Source: Gnetum montanum (Eukaryota; Streptophyta; Gnetopsida; Gnetales; Gnetaceae). From it: a DNA stretch of 64,000 nt. How positions within the stretch are numbered: the stretch's first letter is position 1; every line of letters begins with the position of its first letter. This document shows, piece by piece, positions 45,441-58,209 of this stretch. The notes under the pieces are model-generated. The model made no database searches and had not been told where the DNA came from. It worked only from the letters and a program-made list of their open reading frames with translations. The translations under genes were made by a program, and so were the position numbers. The DNA lies in the NCBI GenBank assembly GCA_015680685.1, contig MNCI01025089.1:1108301-1172300 (forward strand). Direction: 5' to 3'.

Positions 45441-46410
45441 CCTACTTAGGTACCTTAAGTAAAATTTGCTCCAAATTCTTATTATGTCTATAAGAACTCT
45501 AATGATTTTTTACTACTTTATATTTATTTGTTATGTTTTTAAATAATCTTCATTCATGAGAACTCTTTGTTTTTTTTAAACATCAAATTACATACTAATT
45601 TGTATAACAAATTCCGAATGATGATAATGAGATGCATAATTTATTTTGATAAAGTTTTCTTTTATTACATGAGTAATGTAGTAACCACTCTCTTTTATCA
45701 ATAATTTTTTTCTTACTGTGTGTTCCATTGATCTTATTTGTAGAATCAAAATTTAAGGTTACTAACACTTCTCTTCAAACCATTAATAATTCATACATTT
45801 ACATACATATTTCAAAGAATGGACTATTTCTTCAACTTAATGTTTTAACTTGTTTGTAATTAAAATAACACACATAATTCATGTCATTTTGTTGCAACAA
45901 GATTTTAATTATGATTATATATTTACATCATCTACAATTCTATTAGTTCTAGTATGCACTTGGAGTCATGATTCATAATCCAACTTTCATACTCATATTC
46001 TGTATTTTAATTTAGAAGAAGAATTAAACATCATAGAACATAATTCAAAGTTATTAAAGGCCATATTTACATATGAATATATAACAAAATGATATGAAGA
46101 CATGAAGAGAAAGTCCAAAGACAAAGATCAAAAGAAGACAAGTTAAAACATTTTGTAACAAAGACAAAAGCCATGTAATTTTCATTTGATTTTTTATACC
46201 AAATAGGAAAAAAATAAGAAAATTTAGTTATTTCTATTTTATTAAATGATTGATGGATAGATAACAGAAAAATAGCCCAAATCACACATCTCCCTTCAAT
46301 TTTCATCCCTATTCTTATAAAAAAGTTCATGTCCCATCCAAAACTATGATAGCCCCATTAAATGCATATAAGTAGGTAGGCATATTATGTTGTATTTTCA
46401 TCAATTTCAT
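45441..46410. other. Unassigned AT-rich DNA
   Basis: No recognisable domain. The minus-strand open frame 46067-46330 has no motif. It could be the 5' part of the LINE (endonuclease), too decayed to see. Confidence 0.35.
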
Positions 46411-46660
46411 CATTCATCATCCATCATTACTTTATCAATAATTCACTATTAGTTAATAATTACTCTCATTTCATCAATTTATCATTCTTTGTTATTCTTT
46501 AAATTTATTATCAAAATTCAATAATTTATCAACTTCATTCATCATCCATCATTACTTTATCAATAATTCACTATTAGTTAATCATTACTCTCATTTCATC
46601 AATTTATCATTCTTTGTTATTCTTTAAATTTATTATCAAAATTCAATAATTTATCGACTT
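46411..46660 (+). repeat. 125 bp direct tandem duplication
   Basis: Units 46411-46535 and 46536-46660 begin 'cattcatcatccatcattac' and differ at only two or three positions. Very AT-rich and itself full of 'tcatca' words. Confidence 0.9.
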
Positions 46661-47659
46661 CATTCATCAACATCATTTATAATTCTTCATCAACAATCAA
46701 GTTTCAATATTAGTTCTCATTATAAGTGATCACATGTCCAGTATCCAAATTCAAAATCAACTTAATTAAAGTTTCATTGAAGCTTGCAATTTGAAGTTTA
46801 GGGATCACATTCACTAAATCACTTTGATCCTATTCAAGTCCATTTATTATTCATTGTTCACTCATCATTGCTATTAGATTACATCTTTATTTAGTTTCAA
46901 GTTTATTTTTACATTAATTTAAAGTAATTTTCATTCAACATTTAGTCATCATCATTCATTTTACAATTTCAGAAAGTTCAACAATTAGATTGAGGGATTT
47001 TCTTGAAAAGAAACTTTTATATCAAACGAGCTCCAATTGATTTGAAAATTTGTAAGGAGATAGATCTTTCCATGAGATTTTCAATGAGCCTAAGATTAGA
47101 TCATAACTCATCTAAGTGAAGAAGTTATAACTCACTACTCTTTCACCATGAACAAGGTTAACTAGCACTTAATTAGTGACTAGGGAATTGGAAAAAAAAT
47201 TATTTCCAAAACATAGACCCAACTAGGTTCAGTTAGTATTAAACTAGCATCCAAGTAGCATTTAGACAATTAGTTACCTTTTTGCATTTTCTTCACTTAT
47301 GCTACACTAGTGCACTCACACATGCTAAACTAACACCTAACACGAAGGTCATGCTTTTTCCTAGGACCTAACTACCATCCTAGTTATGCTTCTCTTGAGT
47401 TTATTATTTCATACCAAGATGATACCACTACCACTTATGATTAGGTTGTGCTCTAGTTAAACGACTAGAGTTATGCTAGTACTTTCCTTGTACTTTGTAA
47501 ATTCCATCATATATTAATCTATTACAACTCACGAGCATCTAGTAGTGGACCTGTGATTGCTACCATGAGCTTCTAAGACTCATTTCAACATTGTGATCAC
47601 TTGAAAATTATATATTTCTCCATTGTGAAACTTTCTTTCATGGCTGTAAAACTCCAATA
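46661..47659 (+). other. AT-rich DNA, probably including a copia LTR
   Basis: The part ending at 47659 directly precedes a tRNA-iMet-like primer site, so its end is likely U5 of an LTR. I cannot fix the LTR start and found no confirmed partner downstream; text near 49200-49290 has LTR-like character. Confidence 0.35.
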
Positions 47660-48720
47660 ATGGTATCAAAATTGCATGACAAAGCCATGGAAGAGAGAAA
47701 GAGAATAATTATCCAATATGTAAGATAATTTATAATGGCACCTAAAATTTTAAATTGTGAACACATTTGGTGATGATACTTCTAGATTTAAATGATGCCT
47801 GTAATTGTAAAACCAAGGATTATAAAGAAAAATTTGAAGAAGAAATTTCAAAAAATTAGTAAAAGAAGAAGAGATGCTAAAAGGTATTATTTCCAACTTA
47901 ATCTGTGGAAAGATCAATAATTTGATTTAAATTTAAAGGCCAACAAAGAAATATGGAAGTTTATTTAAAACAAATATAAACTTAAGATGGGTTCAATTGA
48001 AAGCTAATAAGAGGAGTCAAAGACATTAAATAGAAAAGGAGGGTAAAGAAAAAATTAAGAAATAAAGAAGAAAAGTAAAATTTTCATATTGAAAGAAGAA
48101 TCAAAAGCACAAAGAGAAGAATCATTTAAGAAACAAATGAAAGAAGGACCAAGTTAAGAAAATATCAATAATTCAAAAGGTAAAGGAAAGAAAAATACAA
48201 AAGAGAAACATTCAAAATGTTAACAAAAATCACCTAGAAAAGAAGAGAAGCAAAGAAAGGTCATACAAGAAGAATGAGGGTCAAATGAAGAAGGTAAAGA
48301 ATTAGCCTTATTTCATGTTTTGTTTCCATTCAAACATTCAAATTACATCAAATATGTGGCTATTAGAAAATGGATGTACAAATCACATGACATCAAGAAT
48401 TGATGATTTTAGTAATGTTAATTCACAAGAGGTCTTAATTTTAAAAATGGTATAAAGATAGTAATACTTGGAACTAGTAATATTACCATCAATTTAAACC
48501 ATGGAAATCATTTTAAAATCAAAGATATTTATTATGTACTTGATCTTCAAAAATAAATTCTATCAGTTAGTCAATTACCAAATGATGACAACAAACTAAT
48601 ATTTGGCAAGAACAATTTTATCATTTTCGATGGACAAAAACATAGAGAAAAATTTTGAAAAGCTTAGAAATCAAATTTATTGCATAGAATTAGTTTCCAA
48701 AATAACTTAATCTAATATAA
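47660..48720 (+). mobile_element. Ty1/copia-like relic (primer site, gag, pre-integrase)
   Basis: ATGGTATCAAAATTGCAT at 47660 resembles the copia primer binding site TGGTATCAGAGC, complementary to initiator tRNA-Met. A lysine-rich, stop-ridden region follows, as in decayed gag. At 48455-48640 the translation 'INLNHGNHFKIKDIYYVLDL', then 'ILSVSQL', matches the region between protease and integrase (consensus l-x-d-V-l-y-V-P-x-l-x-x-N-L-L-S-V-x-Q-L). No integrase core or RT is seen. Confidence 0.55.
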
Positions 48721-50010
48721 ACAAGTTAAAAAGTGAAAAGGTGCCTCCCAAAATAAAAAAGGAGTTAGTTCTAAATTTTGTTTAAAGAAAACAAATTCTA
48801 GCCCTTAATGTCATGAAGTTAAAAATTAAAACTAATGAATGTTAAAAGGGAAAATAGATTATTAAGAATGAAAAGAAGACTGCCACATGCCTCTATCTAC
48901 TTCATCAAGGGCAACAAGTCATCACTAATCAACATCAAAATGATGGAGAAAGAAAGAAGAAATTAATAATCAACAAACAAGTGGAAGGGGCCATGATTAA
49001 CAATGAGAAAGTCAACTAAGGAAGACGATAATTGATGAATGATAAAAGTGCAATTTTAGAAGGCTGAAGTTAGTGTAGGTTCATCACCATTGCTTGGTTG
49101 ACTAAGCCTATGCTACATTGATGTAGATACGTTGATGCAATCGCAAAAAAATGGTTCACTTGTCGTGTTTATGCATCGTATGGTTAGTAGCATAGCCAAA
49201 GTCTTGTACTTTATTTTCATAGTCTAGTAACGGTCAACGAGTATCCATAGCATGATTTTGAGTTGATTGTATATCTTATTTAAGTGGCATTTTACCTGGG
49301 AAGAATTCTTGAGTAGTAATAACATTAAGCTTGATTCATATTCATTATAATGCTCTAATTTTGAATAGAATTTACTTTCAATGCAATTTATCTTTCATGT
49401 AATTAGATTAATATTTACTTTTTCCTCATACATAAAATTCAATGTAATAACTAGGATGAGTTTCAAGCATAAGTATGTATTCTCTTGGTAATCCAAACAT
49501 TGGGTACATGAGTTTAGGGCATGTACAAGAAGCTAGAAATAGACACTCATCATCCTAAGATAATTTAATATTTAATTTTATTATTAATTAGATCAAAAAA
49601 ATAATTTTCCTATCATTAATTAGCTTAGTTCAAGGTCCCACTAGCATTATTATCATATGCCTTGGATATACTTAACTATATCTACTAAAGGCCACTATGA
49701 GTATAGCTAGGAAGATAATGACCTGTCATCTCACATTTAACTATCTAGATACTACTCTAGACTAATTCATAAATTAAGATATTTCATATCACAATACTTG
49801 TAAATTGTATGGTTGGACATTGTCAACACTCTCTCACTCATCATTAGTGTCCTTGCCAAGGATGGTGCTAGTGATCCAGATTAGTTATACCATAAATAAT
49901 TGTTGCAAAACCAATAATAATTTATCTTTTAAGGAAATTTAAAATCTTAAGTCACACACACATCATTAATTGAATTATGACTTCTTCACACAAGGTCAAT
50001 AGCCCATTGT
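48721..50010. other. Unassigned AT-rich DNA
   Basis: No coding domain. 49200-49420 has the AT-rich, promoter-like character of copia LTR ends but no matching copy is certain. Confidence 0.35.
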
Positions 50011-50322
50011 GTGATGAGAATATTTGTGGGGATGATGAAAAAAATCTATATTGAAGAGAATTGGACTGGACCATTACAAGAAAGGGTCTCATATGTCCAT
50101 TTAGATTTTTACTACATTCAAAGACTACATTCAAATATCATAGATAACCCTATACGGGATGAAGTAGGTTCAAGAACATGGAAGATCTCAAGGCCTAAAA
50201 TCTCCAGCATAAGCAAAAGAGATAAATTAAGGGATGATAAGGGGAGACATAAAATCCATGGTGGTTCTTTCAATTTACCATTTTCCTCTTCATCTTCATT
50301 ATTTAGCTTTGATAAAGATTAA
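50011..50322 (+). other. Open frame, unidentified
   Basis: About 103 codons, starting MMRIFVGMMKK and ending in a serine-rich stretch (PFSSSSSLFSFDKD). No motif is recognised; a small exon, a transposon fragment or chance are all possible. Confidence 0.2.
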
Positions 50323-52249
50323 CATAGAAAAGGAGATTTTCTTAGGCTCTATAAATTCTTTATCTTTGAATTGAGATAAGGTGATAAGTCTTCTCTTCCT
50401 ATGTGCTTTGAAAGTTAATTCTTCTAACTTAGACATTGGTGGTTGTGCTCAGTCCAAGATTAGATTGTAAAAGAAGCCTTGTAACTTTTTTTAAATTTAG
50501 ATTAATAAAACAGCTCTACCCTTAAAGATCTAGAGATAGTTTTACCATGCAATAGATCAGCCATTGTAATAGCTAAACCACCTTAAGTGCTTTGTGCCTA
50601 TTTATCTATTATCATAAGATGCTTTTTTATTTGGGTTAATTTTAAAATTTTTGATTTTCTATTGTATTCCAACTTTTGTCATGTAATATTGCCTATAAGT
50701 TGGACCTCCATCCTCAGTTGATAGTTGATTAAAATTTAAACTAATAGTGTTGATTGGATGTCAATTAATAGGAAAGTTGATGGTAAGTGAAAGTAGTAGT
50801 TAGTTACCAAGGTGAAGGCTCTATTCATATAAATTTTCATGCATTTCTACTACACAAGAATTACTTGCCAAAAGTCCTATTGTACTTCCAATATTTTTTT
50901 CACTCTTTACCCCAAATTTCAGTGGGCACTCTAATTTTTGTGTTGGGATTATCAAATACTTTAATAACACCAAAAGAATTCTCTTGCAAGTAGTTATAAA
51001 AAAACAGGTAGATTCATAATTTTGAAATTTGAATAACATAAATTTTTATTTTCCTTTCTCTTTTTGGTATCTTAGGTCTTCCTATTTCATCCATTATGGC
51101 TTAAGATTCAAGGATGGAAAAACACATAGATTTATTCTGTTTGGAATTAAGATTTGGAACTTTCTATTTACTTTTGGAATTTTTTCTCTTGGAATCATTT
51201 AAAGATGTATTGCACTACCAAGAAGATGAGGCACATTTGGGTTTTGTAAAGTTTCTATATTTTATCTTGCTATTTGATAGTAACTATGAATGTTACTTAT
51301 ACCATCATTCAACTTTTATAATACAAAGAAGCTAGGTATTTTGATTACATAAGGCCTTTTGAACTTTTTTTTCTTTTAAAAGAAAATTTTCATTTTTAAA
51401 AATGTTATATATGTTTTATACTTTGGAAAATATTATATTCTTATTTCACATTTTACTTGTAATCTTTTGACAAACCTTGGATAGTCACAAACTTACTAGG
51501 TGAAGTTGCCTATATCATTAAAAGATACTTCAATTATTTTGCACCTAAAAATGCAGAACTTGGAAGTGGCTTTTAAGCAAGTGGTAGATGAGAGAGTTTT
51601 TATAATAGAAAAGATCATGGAGAGGTCATGGAGAAAATGATATGGAGAGTTTATATATCCCTTTGGCTTCATTTGGAGCATGACTACTCCTAGCAAGGTA
51701 CATGAAAATGTTTCCACTACTATTGTGTATTCCAAACAATCTTATATTTTATAGCTTGTTGCTCTTTCTTTGCAATGTAGAGTGCTACCAAGCCCCCATT
51801 TTATTATGCTCAAATCTTCTAATTCTTCTATTATTATTTTTCTCGTTTTTATTGAGTAGGGCTATATTTAGCACACTTGGATGGATTATGTCCACATGTA
51901 TGTATCGTTATGATTTTAATGTCAACAAAAAATGGTTTTGGATGTTAGGACATGACTTTTTCCCTAGAATGGTTATGCATGTTTTTTTGATGATCATACT
52001 TTCAGAAATTTAACTGTGAAACATTAGTGCATAGTTAATGCTTCATAAATAATAATAATATTAGTAGTAATGTTTATTTAGTTATTCAATCTTTTCATAA
52101 TTGTATTTGTTTTGTTTTATCTTCACTTGGAGTAGAAGGAGCAAGTGGAGATCATGGAGAAAATCTAGAGAATTAAAACCGCTCAATACTTGGCAAAGGA
52201 ATTAATGAAAGAAAATAAGGTGGAAAAAAAAGAATGACATGTGACATCC
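50323..52249. other. Unassigned AT-rich DNA with short open frames
   Basis: Plus-strand frames at 50787-50993, 51114-51335 and 51702-52013 are rich in F, L and Y and carry no motif. 'agcaagtgg...atcatggagaaaat' type text occurs near 51578-51640 and again near 52140-52165. Confidence 0.35.
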
Positions 52250-52369
52250 ATGCCAACAACTAGAAGAAGAAGAAAAAGAAAGTCAAAGAGAGCTTATAAA
52301 ATGCCTGTAGGATCCCAAGGAAGATCATCATCACCAAAAAGAAAAAGGAAGAAAGCTTCTTCTTCTTAA
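52250..52369 (+). CDS. Short very basic peptide, possible terminal exon
   Basis: An ORF of 39 codons with two strongly basic clusters, 'TRRRRKRKSKR' and 'SPKRKRKKASSS', ending in TAA. This is the look of a bipartite nuclear localisation signal at the end of a nuclear protein. An in-frame stop lies just upstream, so if it is real it is likely a last exon or a fragment. The purine-rich DNA alone could produce the same composition by chance. Confidence 0.25.
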   Translation: MPTTRRRRKRKSKRAYKMPVGSQGRSSSPKRKRKKASSS

Positions 52370-54614
52370 ATCTTTCACTTCTTTCACTTTACCTTGTCCA
52401 TATTATATTTCTTTGTTTCGTCATGTCCTAAATCCATATATAGCTTTGTAAAAGGTTGAAAAAGCTCACCCTAGAATTTTAACATGATAAATACTAGGAG
52501 AAGGACTAGGAATACATCCCAGTAGGCCAAGAAGTAGTCATTATTAATCTCAAAGAGCTTAAGGATCAAAGTAAATAATAGACTTTAGCCATTTTTGCCC
52601 ACTTCAAGTACTTAGAGGAGGAAATTAGTAAGTAAGATTTTGGCAATAAAAAGAGTGGATAGATTGAAGATTGAACTACTAAGTCTTCTTTATTTTTCTC
52701 CTTATGTTCAATACTTTCCCTATGCCTATGTTCTTATTTGAATCTATTAAACTTTTTAGATTTCTATTGTAACTTATTTCTTTTAATGAAACATTCTCTC
52801 CATTTAATGTTTCGTATCATATGATTTATCTTTATTTAATACATATAATTTATCTCTATCTAATATTTTTTATCATATACATTTATTGGTCATTTTGCAT
52901 TAATCACCAAGACCATTCCTAGGTAAGCCATGCCTATATAAAAGGTTTCTTAGACAATAACCTTGTTAAATTGTGATTTGAGTAAACATTGGATTCCCTT
53001 CATAACCCAAATCTTTGCATCAATACCTCTTTTCTAGTGCTAGAAGGAGGGTTACCATTTTGATTTTTCTTAACCAAGATATCTTTTTCCAATTTCTCTA
53101 GTTGCTGATTTTTTAAAATATTCATTAACCAAATTTTTCAAAATTAAAAAAAATTATTTTATTGTTGACTTAGTGTACAATCAAACTTAGTGAATCCTGT
53201 AAGCCTTAAACTAGAAAAACAACAAAATAAAAAATTTTCATTGTCAACTTAGTTTATGATTGGACCTAGTGAAACTCTTAGGCTTTAAAGTAGGAAAACA
53301 AGAAACTAAAAATATATGGGCAATCAATTCCTAGGTCATATTTTTACAAAGCTTAGGATGAGACACTTTTGATCCATTAACATGATCAATCCTTCCCCTA
53401 CCCACTACTCCCACCCCTGCCCCCTCCCCTCTCATTCTCCTTAATTGTTAATTAATAACCCTATCAACTTTTAAAATTTCAATCCAATTCCAAAGCATCA
53501 CCAACACACCTTCTTTTTTTTCAATCCTTCTTTCAAAAAATTTCATCAACATCTTCTAAATTTCAAGATTTTAGTAGGCATGCCAACATAATTTAATAGG
53601 ATGTAGCTTATAGGTCTTTTATCATTACCTTCTGAGGAACAACAACTAAATGGTTTTACACCCTTTCCAATTTATTAATCTCAACTTTGAATGACTTCAA
53701 ATCCCATTTTCACTCTTAATTTAACAAGTTTACTAGTCCAACTATATTTTCTATTAACTTTACTACCCTCCAAAATATAAGTGAAAAACAATTAGAAACT
53801 ATAATTTCAAGGTTCTATAACAATTTTCATATACTCCTAGTGAGATACGCTAGTAAACATAGGAATTCTAAACATTTTCCTCTATAACATTTATTCTTTG
53901 TTTGTGTATGTAGTCAAATTTGTTCCTAATATCATCAACCTATACGGAGCCATGTCCAAAGTAATCAAACTTGAACATATCACTCTTATGAATTCTTTAC
54001 AATCCTAATTTAAAATTTTTGGTCTAGGTTTCTAAGCCCTAATAGTCCCAAATCCTTTTGAAGTCAATCCTCTAATAATCAACTCTCTACCAAAAATTCA
54101 AAGTTCAAGTACTTCTTTGCTATCCTCAAAACCTTAGCCTAAACCATGATCAAGTGAAGGCCTTAATTTAATTTATTATCAATCCTTCCTATATATCTAA
54201 TATCACTAATCTTGAGATAACATAAACCTTCAACGTACCTAAAGGTTAGAGTCAACTTTTAGTGAATCAATTCTTAACCACACTAAAAAAGCTTTGTAAT
54301 AAAGTGATTGACCTAAAATGTAACAATGTTAAATAAGAAATCAACATAATGAATCAAATAGAAGCTTAGGAGAAGAAACTCTTAGTAAATATTATAGGTT
54401 GCATAATACCAAAAAATATTTTAAGAAGTCTTATTCTTAAATCCAAAATTTATATGAGAATATCACACAAGAATTACAAAATAATAAAAAGAGAAAAGCC
54501 TTACTAATTGATCTAGAAGTCCCTCATGAAGTTGAAAATGAACTACATAATTAATAAACTTTTGCAAATGCAGGATTCATAAAGATTAGGGATATCATGA
54601 ACCTCTCTAATAAA
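52370..54614. other. Unassigned AT-rich DNA with a minor repeat
   Basis: No domain recognised. A ~79 bp diverged direct repeat lies at 53161-53318 ('attgttgacttagt' and 'attgtcaacttagt'). A short C-rich pyrimidine tract is at 53395-53435. Confidence 0.4.
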
Positions 54615-55027
54615 TTAAAGGGAAACACATATGTTCCTTTCAATAGGTTAATCCATAATAATCAAATTACTACATTTCAATAACAAATGCAACCTAGAAC
54701 TTTATTGTAAATTCATATTGCACCATCGAGTAGGTTGACTACTTATCACTATCCAAGTTGAGTATGATACTTCACCACCATAAGTTTGAAAATAACATTG
54801 ATTGTTTCAAGTCAATCATAAACTTCCNGACTTGAAACAATCAATGTTATTTTCAAACTTATGGTGGTGAAGTATCATACTCAACTTGGATAGTGATAAG
54901 TAGTCAACCTACTCGATGGTGCAATATGAATTTACAATAAAGTTCTAGGTTGCATTTGTTATTGAAATGTAGTAATTTGATTATTATGGATTAACCTATT
55001 GGAAGGAACATATGTGTTTCCCTTTAA
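54615..55027. repeat. 199 bp near-perfect inverted repeat around an N
   Basis: 54615-54813 and 54829-55027 are reverse complements with a single visible mismatch. They are separated by 15 bases ending in an N (54828), and a second N follows at 55029. The right arm is exactly the segment between the two Ns, which points to an assembly artefact. Confidence 0.9.
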
Positions 55028-55029
55028 GN

Positions 55030-55699
55030 CTTATATGGTTTAATGATTTTAAAATACACCACAATTGGTTACTAATTCAAGGCTAGGTACTTTGAAACAT
55101 TGCCAAATAAAGATAAAAAGAAGTCTTCAAGGATGCTTTAGAACAAAAATACAAGCTTAAAATTGGTAATGATAGTTGTTCTTCTCAATCACCTATAGAG
55201 ATCATTTGTGAAAACTTAATATTTTTTATAAATTATATGATAATATGTAGTGTGAGTTAAGAGTATTCATAGTTGTTATGTTAAGAATCATCATAATTTG
55301 AGATTTGACATAGGCTAACATGAAAATAAGCTAAGCAATTTTGTGGCCATCAAATTGTCTAAAGAATTAAATTCTCCAAATTAAAAGGAGATTTGCAAAT
55401 TGTTGAACATCTAACAATTTGACATTAGATTTTTTTCCAAACATGAACATATAAGAAGTGAAAAGTGAGTGCATGGAATAGCTAATGGAACAACATAGAT
55501 AAAAGAAGACTTATGCATGATGTAATGTAGAAAAAGAAATTGTTTTGTTGAATTAGATCTATAGAATAGTAGAATGCATATGGCTAAAGAGTGGTGGAAA
55601 CACAAGATAAAATAGAAGCAAATTAATTGAAACCATCCTTTAAAAAAACAACAATACAAAGAAATAAAATATCTAGGAAAAACAACCTAGGAGGATGCA
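55030..55699. other. Unassigned AT-rich DNA
   Basis: The minus-strand open frame 55411-55659 is F/L/C-rich without motif. Nothing else is seen. Confidence 0.35.
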
Positions 55700-56100
55700 A
55701 CAATAATCTTACAAGATGGGATCAAGAATTAGAGATGACTAATGAATAGTTGTGTTACTTTGTTCACTCTCTAATGCATGTGCCTAATTCTAGATCTAAT
55801 AGAACCACTATACATATGATGGACAAGGAAGTGAATAAGATCTATGCATCAATCTAGATTCAAGAGGATTCGTTGTGTATCAAGAAGACAACGCAAAGGG
55901 AATACAATATATTAGTAAGGAAAGAGGAAAATCATAAGGGACTTTAAGATGCTAAGAGTCATAAAGAGCTTTGTGATCATTATTGCAATAATGGGTACTT
56001 TGTAGAGAAGCTATTTTTGGAAATTTATTCAAATGCAAAATGTTCAAAGTGCCAAAGCCAATAGTCAATCTCTTTATGTTTAGGAGTATCATCCTATGTA
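55700..56100 (+). pseudogene. gag-like relic with a decayed zinc knuckle
   Basis: The translation includes 'RWDQELEMTNE' and, near 55960, 'ELCDHYCNNGYFVEKLFLEIY'. This resembles the plant retrotransposon knuckle C-D-x-C-x-x-x-G-H-x-x-x-x-C-W-E-x-x with Cys and His positions partly lost, followed by 'CSKCQ'. I cannot place it as copia or Ty3. Confidence 0.4.
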
Positions 56101-56412
56101 TAGGCCATAAATGCTTTGTATATTATGAAGAAATAGCAATTTGGGATCCATAGAATTTTCTACAAGGTTTTGAATAAGAGAAATCATGTGTAGATGTTTG
56201 ATGTAAAAAATGATGTTAAACATTAAAAAGGCATGATCGATGCCAAATGTTGAAGAGAAATATGACATTGCATATTGAGGAGAGTACCAAAGAAGCTAAG
56301 GTTAGAATCAACATAGGAGAAAATGTTGCACATTGAAACTAAAGATTGAGAATAAGCATCCCACAAAAATTGATGTAGCAGGTGACATGAAATTTAATTT
56401 CTAGCTGACATT

Positions 56413-57373
56413 AAAGATAAACCTTTGGGTGGAAGGGCATTCTTCCGAAAAAAATTAAAGCCTTTGGGTGGTTGATTCTCCACCAGGCCCTCCCTATCCG
56501 TGCTGCACTGCAGGCTCAGGGCATGGCAATCAATAATCTATGCCCTATGTACAATTAGCATGTCGAGACTCAGCAGCACTTTGTTCTTGAGTGCCACGTA
56601 ACCAAGCAGATGTGGCGAACGGCGGGGCTCCGCTCTCCAGAATTCTCTAGCAACTCGGCAACGCTGGCGGCGCTCTGGGTCCTGTGGCGGGCCAGGAATG
56701 ATTGCATTTTCAATGGTATAGCAATCCCCTTCGTGAGCACCCTTGCCAGAAAGATGCGGAAGCTTTGGACGGAAATTGCCTTAGCAATGGGTCCTCCACC
56801 CACCTCCGAACCTTCCATTCAGCAGCTGACACAAACACGGCGGGGGCACGGGGGGGCCACCTTGCACGGCGGGAACACCCCCCACGACGGAGCCCCGGAG
56901 TGGACAAGCCCTGGACAGCTTCATGAGGAGGAGAGGCAGGAACGTAATGATGGCGTCTCTGCCTCTCTCAGGGATCACACCCCGACCCTCCCTATGCAGG
57001 CTTGGGTGGCAAGCGCCCCCAATTCACGCAGGACCGGCATCGCCCAGATTATTGACGAATATAGACGTCGCAGAGCGGATGGACCAGAACAGCCCAAGAT
57101 GGGCAACAAATAAAGATCGTCCGCGTCTCCCGGCTGCCTGCCGTCGTCGCAGGTTGTCTGGGCACCCTGGGTGGGGTTTTTCTTGATGGAAAATTGGTCT
57201 CTTTTTCTTGGGGGTGGGTTGCCTTTTTCGCTACCATGTGTTCTTGGTGGGGATTTCCCTGTCCGGTGAGGCCAGAAGCCCTGGCCCACGTTATACCCGT
57301 GTATAGCTTCTCCTTTTTCTTTTTTTTGAAAATTAATATAGCCTGACCTTTTTCAAAAAAAAAAAGATAAACC
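56413..57373 (+). mobile_element. 5'-truncated LINE with poly-A and target duplication
   Basis: The 11 bases AAAGATAAACC at 56413-56423 recur at 57363-57373 after a poly-A tract (about 57354-57365). The insert of about 940 bp begins inside ORF2, contains its C-terminal end, a GC-rich 3' UTR and 'gaaaattaatatagcc' before the poly-A. It is far GC-richer than its surroundings and has only a few disabling mutations, so it is probably one of the youngest insertions in the window. Confidence 0.85.
56430..57113 (+). pseudogene. LINE ORF2 C-terminus (zinc-binding RT-associated domain)
   Basis: The frame enters as 'WKGILPKKIKAFGWLILHQAL', the start of the zf-RVT domain. It continues with a CPMY pair (family C-x-x-C; the second Cys is now Tyr), a TAG stop, and 'VETQQHFVLECHVTKQMW' (the E-T-x-x-H-x-x-x-x-C part). 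After that it is open to the TAA at 57111-57113, with 'ALWVLWRARNDCIFNG', the usual W-x-x-W-x-x-R-N segment. The tail of about 130 residues is basic and proline-rich. Confidence 0.75.
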
Positions 57374-58209
57374 ATAAATAGTGTTGGCAATGATAGAAAA
57401 TGTCAAATCTGGAGCTACTAAAGATGGATTGAGTAGGAAAAAGCCATAGAATGTACTTGAAACTTTAAATAGGTAGAACATTATCCCCTGTTGATAGATA
57501 TTGCTGAAGAATGCTAGAGGGAAAGCATGATGGACCTCAGTATAACACCAATGGTGGGGTGCTGTGACACAGAAGTGGGACATGACTAGATTCCTAAAAT
57601 TAACCTCTTCCATACTTCATATGAAGATTCACACTTCTTACATCACTCTACACTTAATAGTCCTTCACTACATTAGGGTTGAGATTCTCATTTATCCTCA
57701 TGAATGCTAAATATAGAGAGGAATGGAAATAGATGAGGAAAGGACATGAGAGAAAGAAAAGAGAAATATAGTACATGAGAACAGAAATTATAGTAAGTAA
57801 AGACCAAAAGAAAAGAAAAAGAAGAGAAAAGAGGATATTTCTTATACACTTATTATGAAGATGGTGCTATGCCACAAAAGTGGAACNAACATATAATAAA
57901 CTAGAATAGATATCATTGAAAAATATGAAGAAAATATCTAGAGAAATAGTAAAATATGAGATAGAGAGGAGGGATAGTAAGCAAAATAACATAAAATAAA
58001 ATAATTTTTAGCAAAACTATTATCCCAATGTAGTATATATCTCATCGTAGTGTAGAATAACTAATAAAAAGTAAATTTCCACTAGAAGAACACATATTTT
58101 GACTCAAATAGTGAGTGGGTTCAATACTGTAAATTGGCTACATGTAGTAGCATTTTGAAAAGCTTATGTTAATAGGATCTAATAATTTATGTTCTTCCTA
58201 TTAGATAGA
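57374..58209. other. AT-rich DNA, perhaps the 3' LTR of the minus-strand Tat element
   Basis: It lies directly downstream (minus strand) of the integrase end. It contains 'gtggggtgctgtgac' and 'atggtgctatgcca' words and very purine-rich stretches (57720-57840). A single N is at 57887. No LTR boundary can be fixed because no second copy is in the window. Confidence 0.35.

Noticed and set aside
53395-53435. C-rich tract as a promoter element
   Set aside because: No neighbouring gene and no other promoter feature; simple low complexity is enough.
54615-55027. MITE or hairpin RNA gene
   Set aside because: The arms end exactly at N characters, which is better explained by an assembly error.
56570-57390. 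Several minus-strand frames of 65-113 codons
   Set aside because: They are antisense shadows of the GC-rich LINE.
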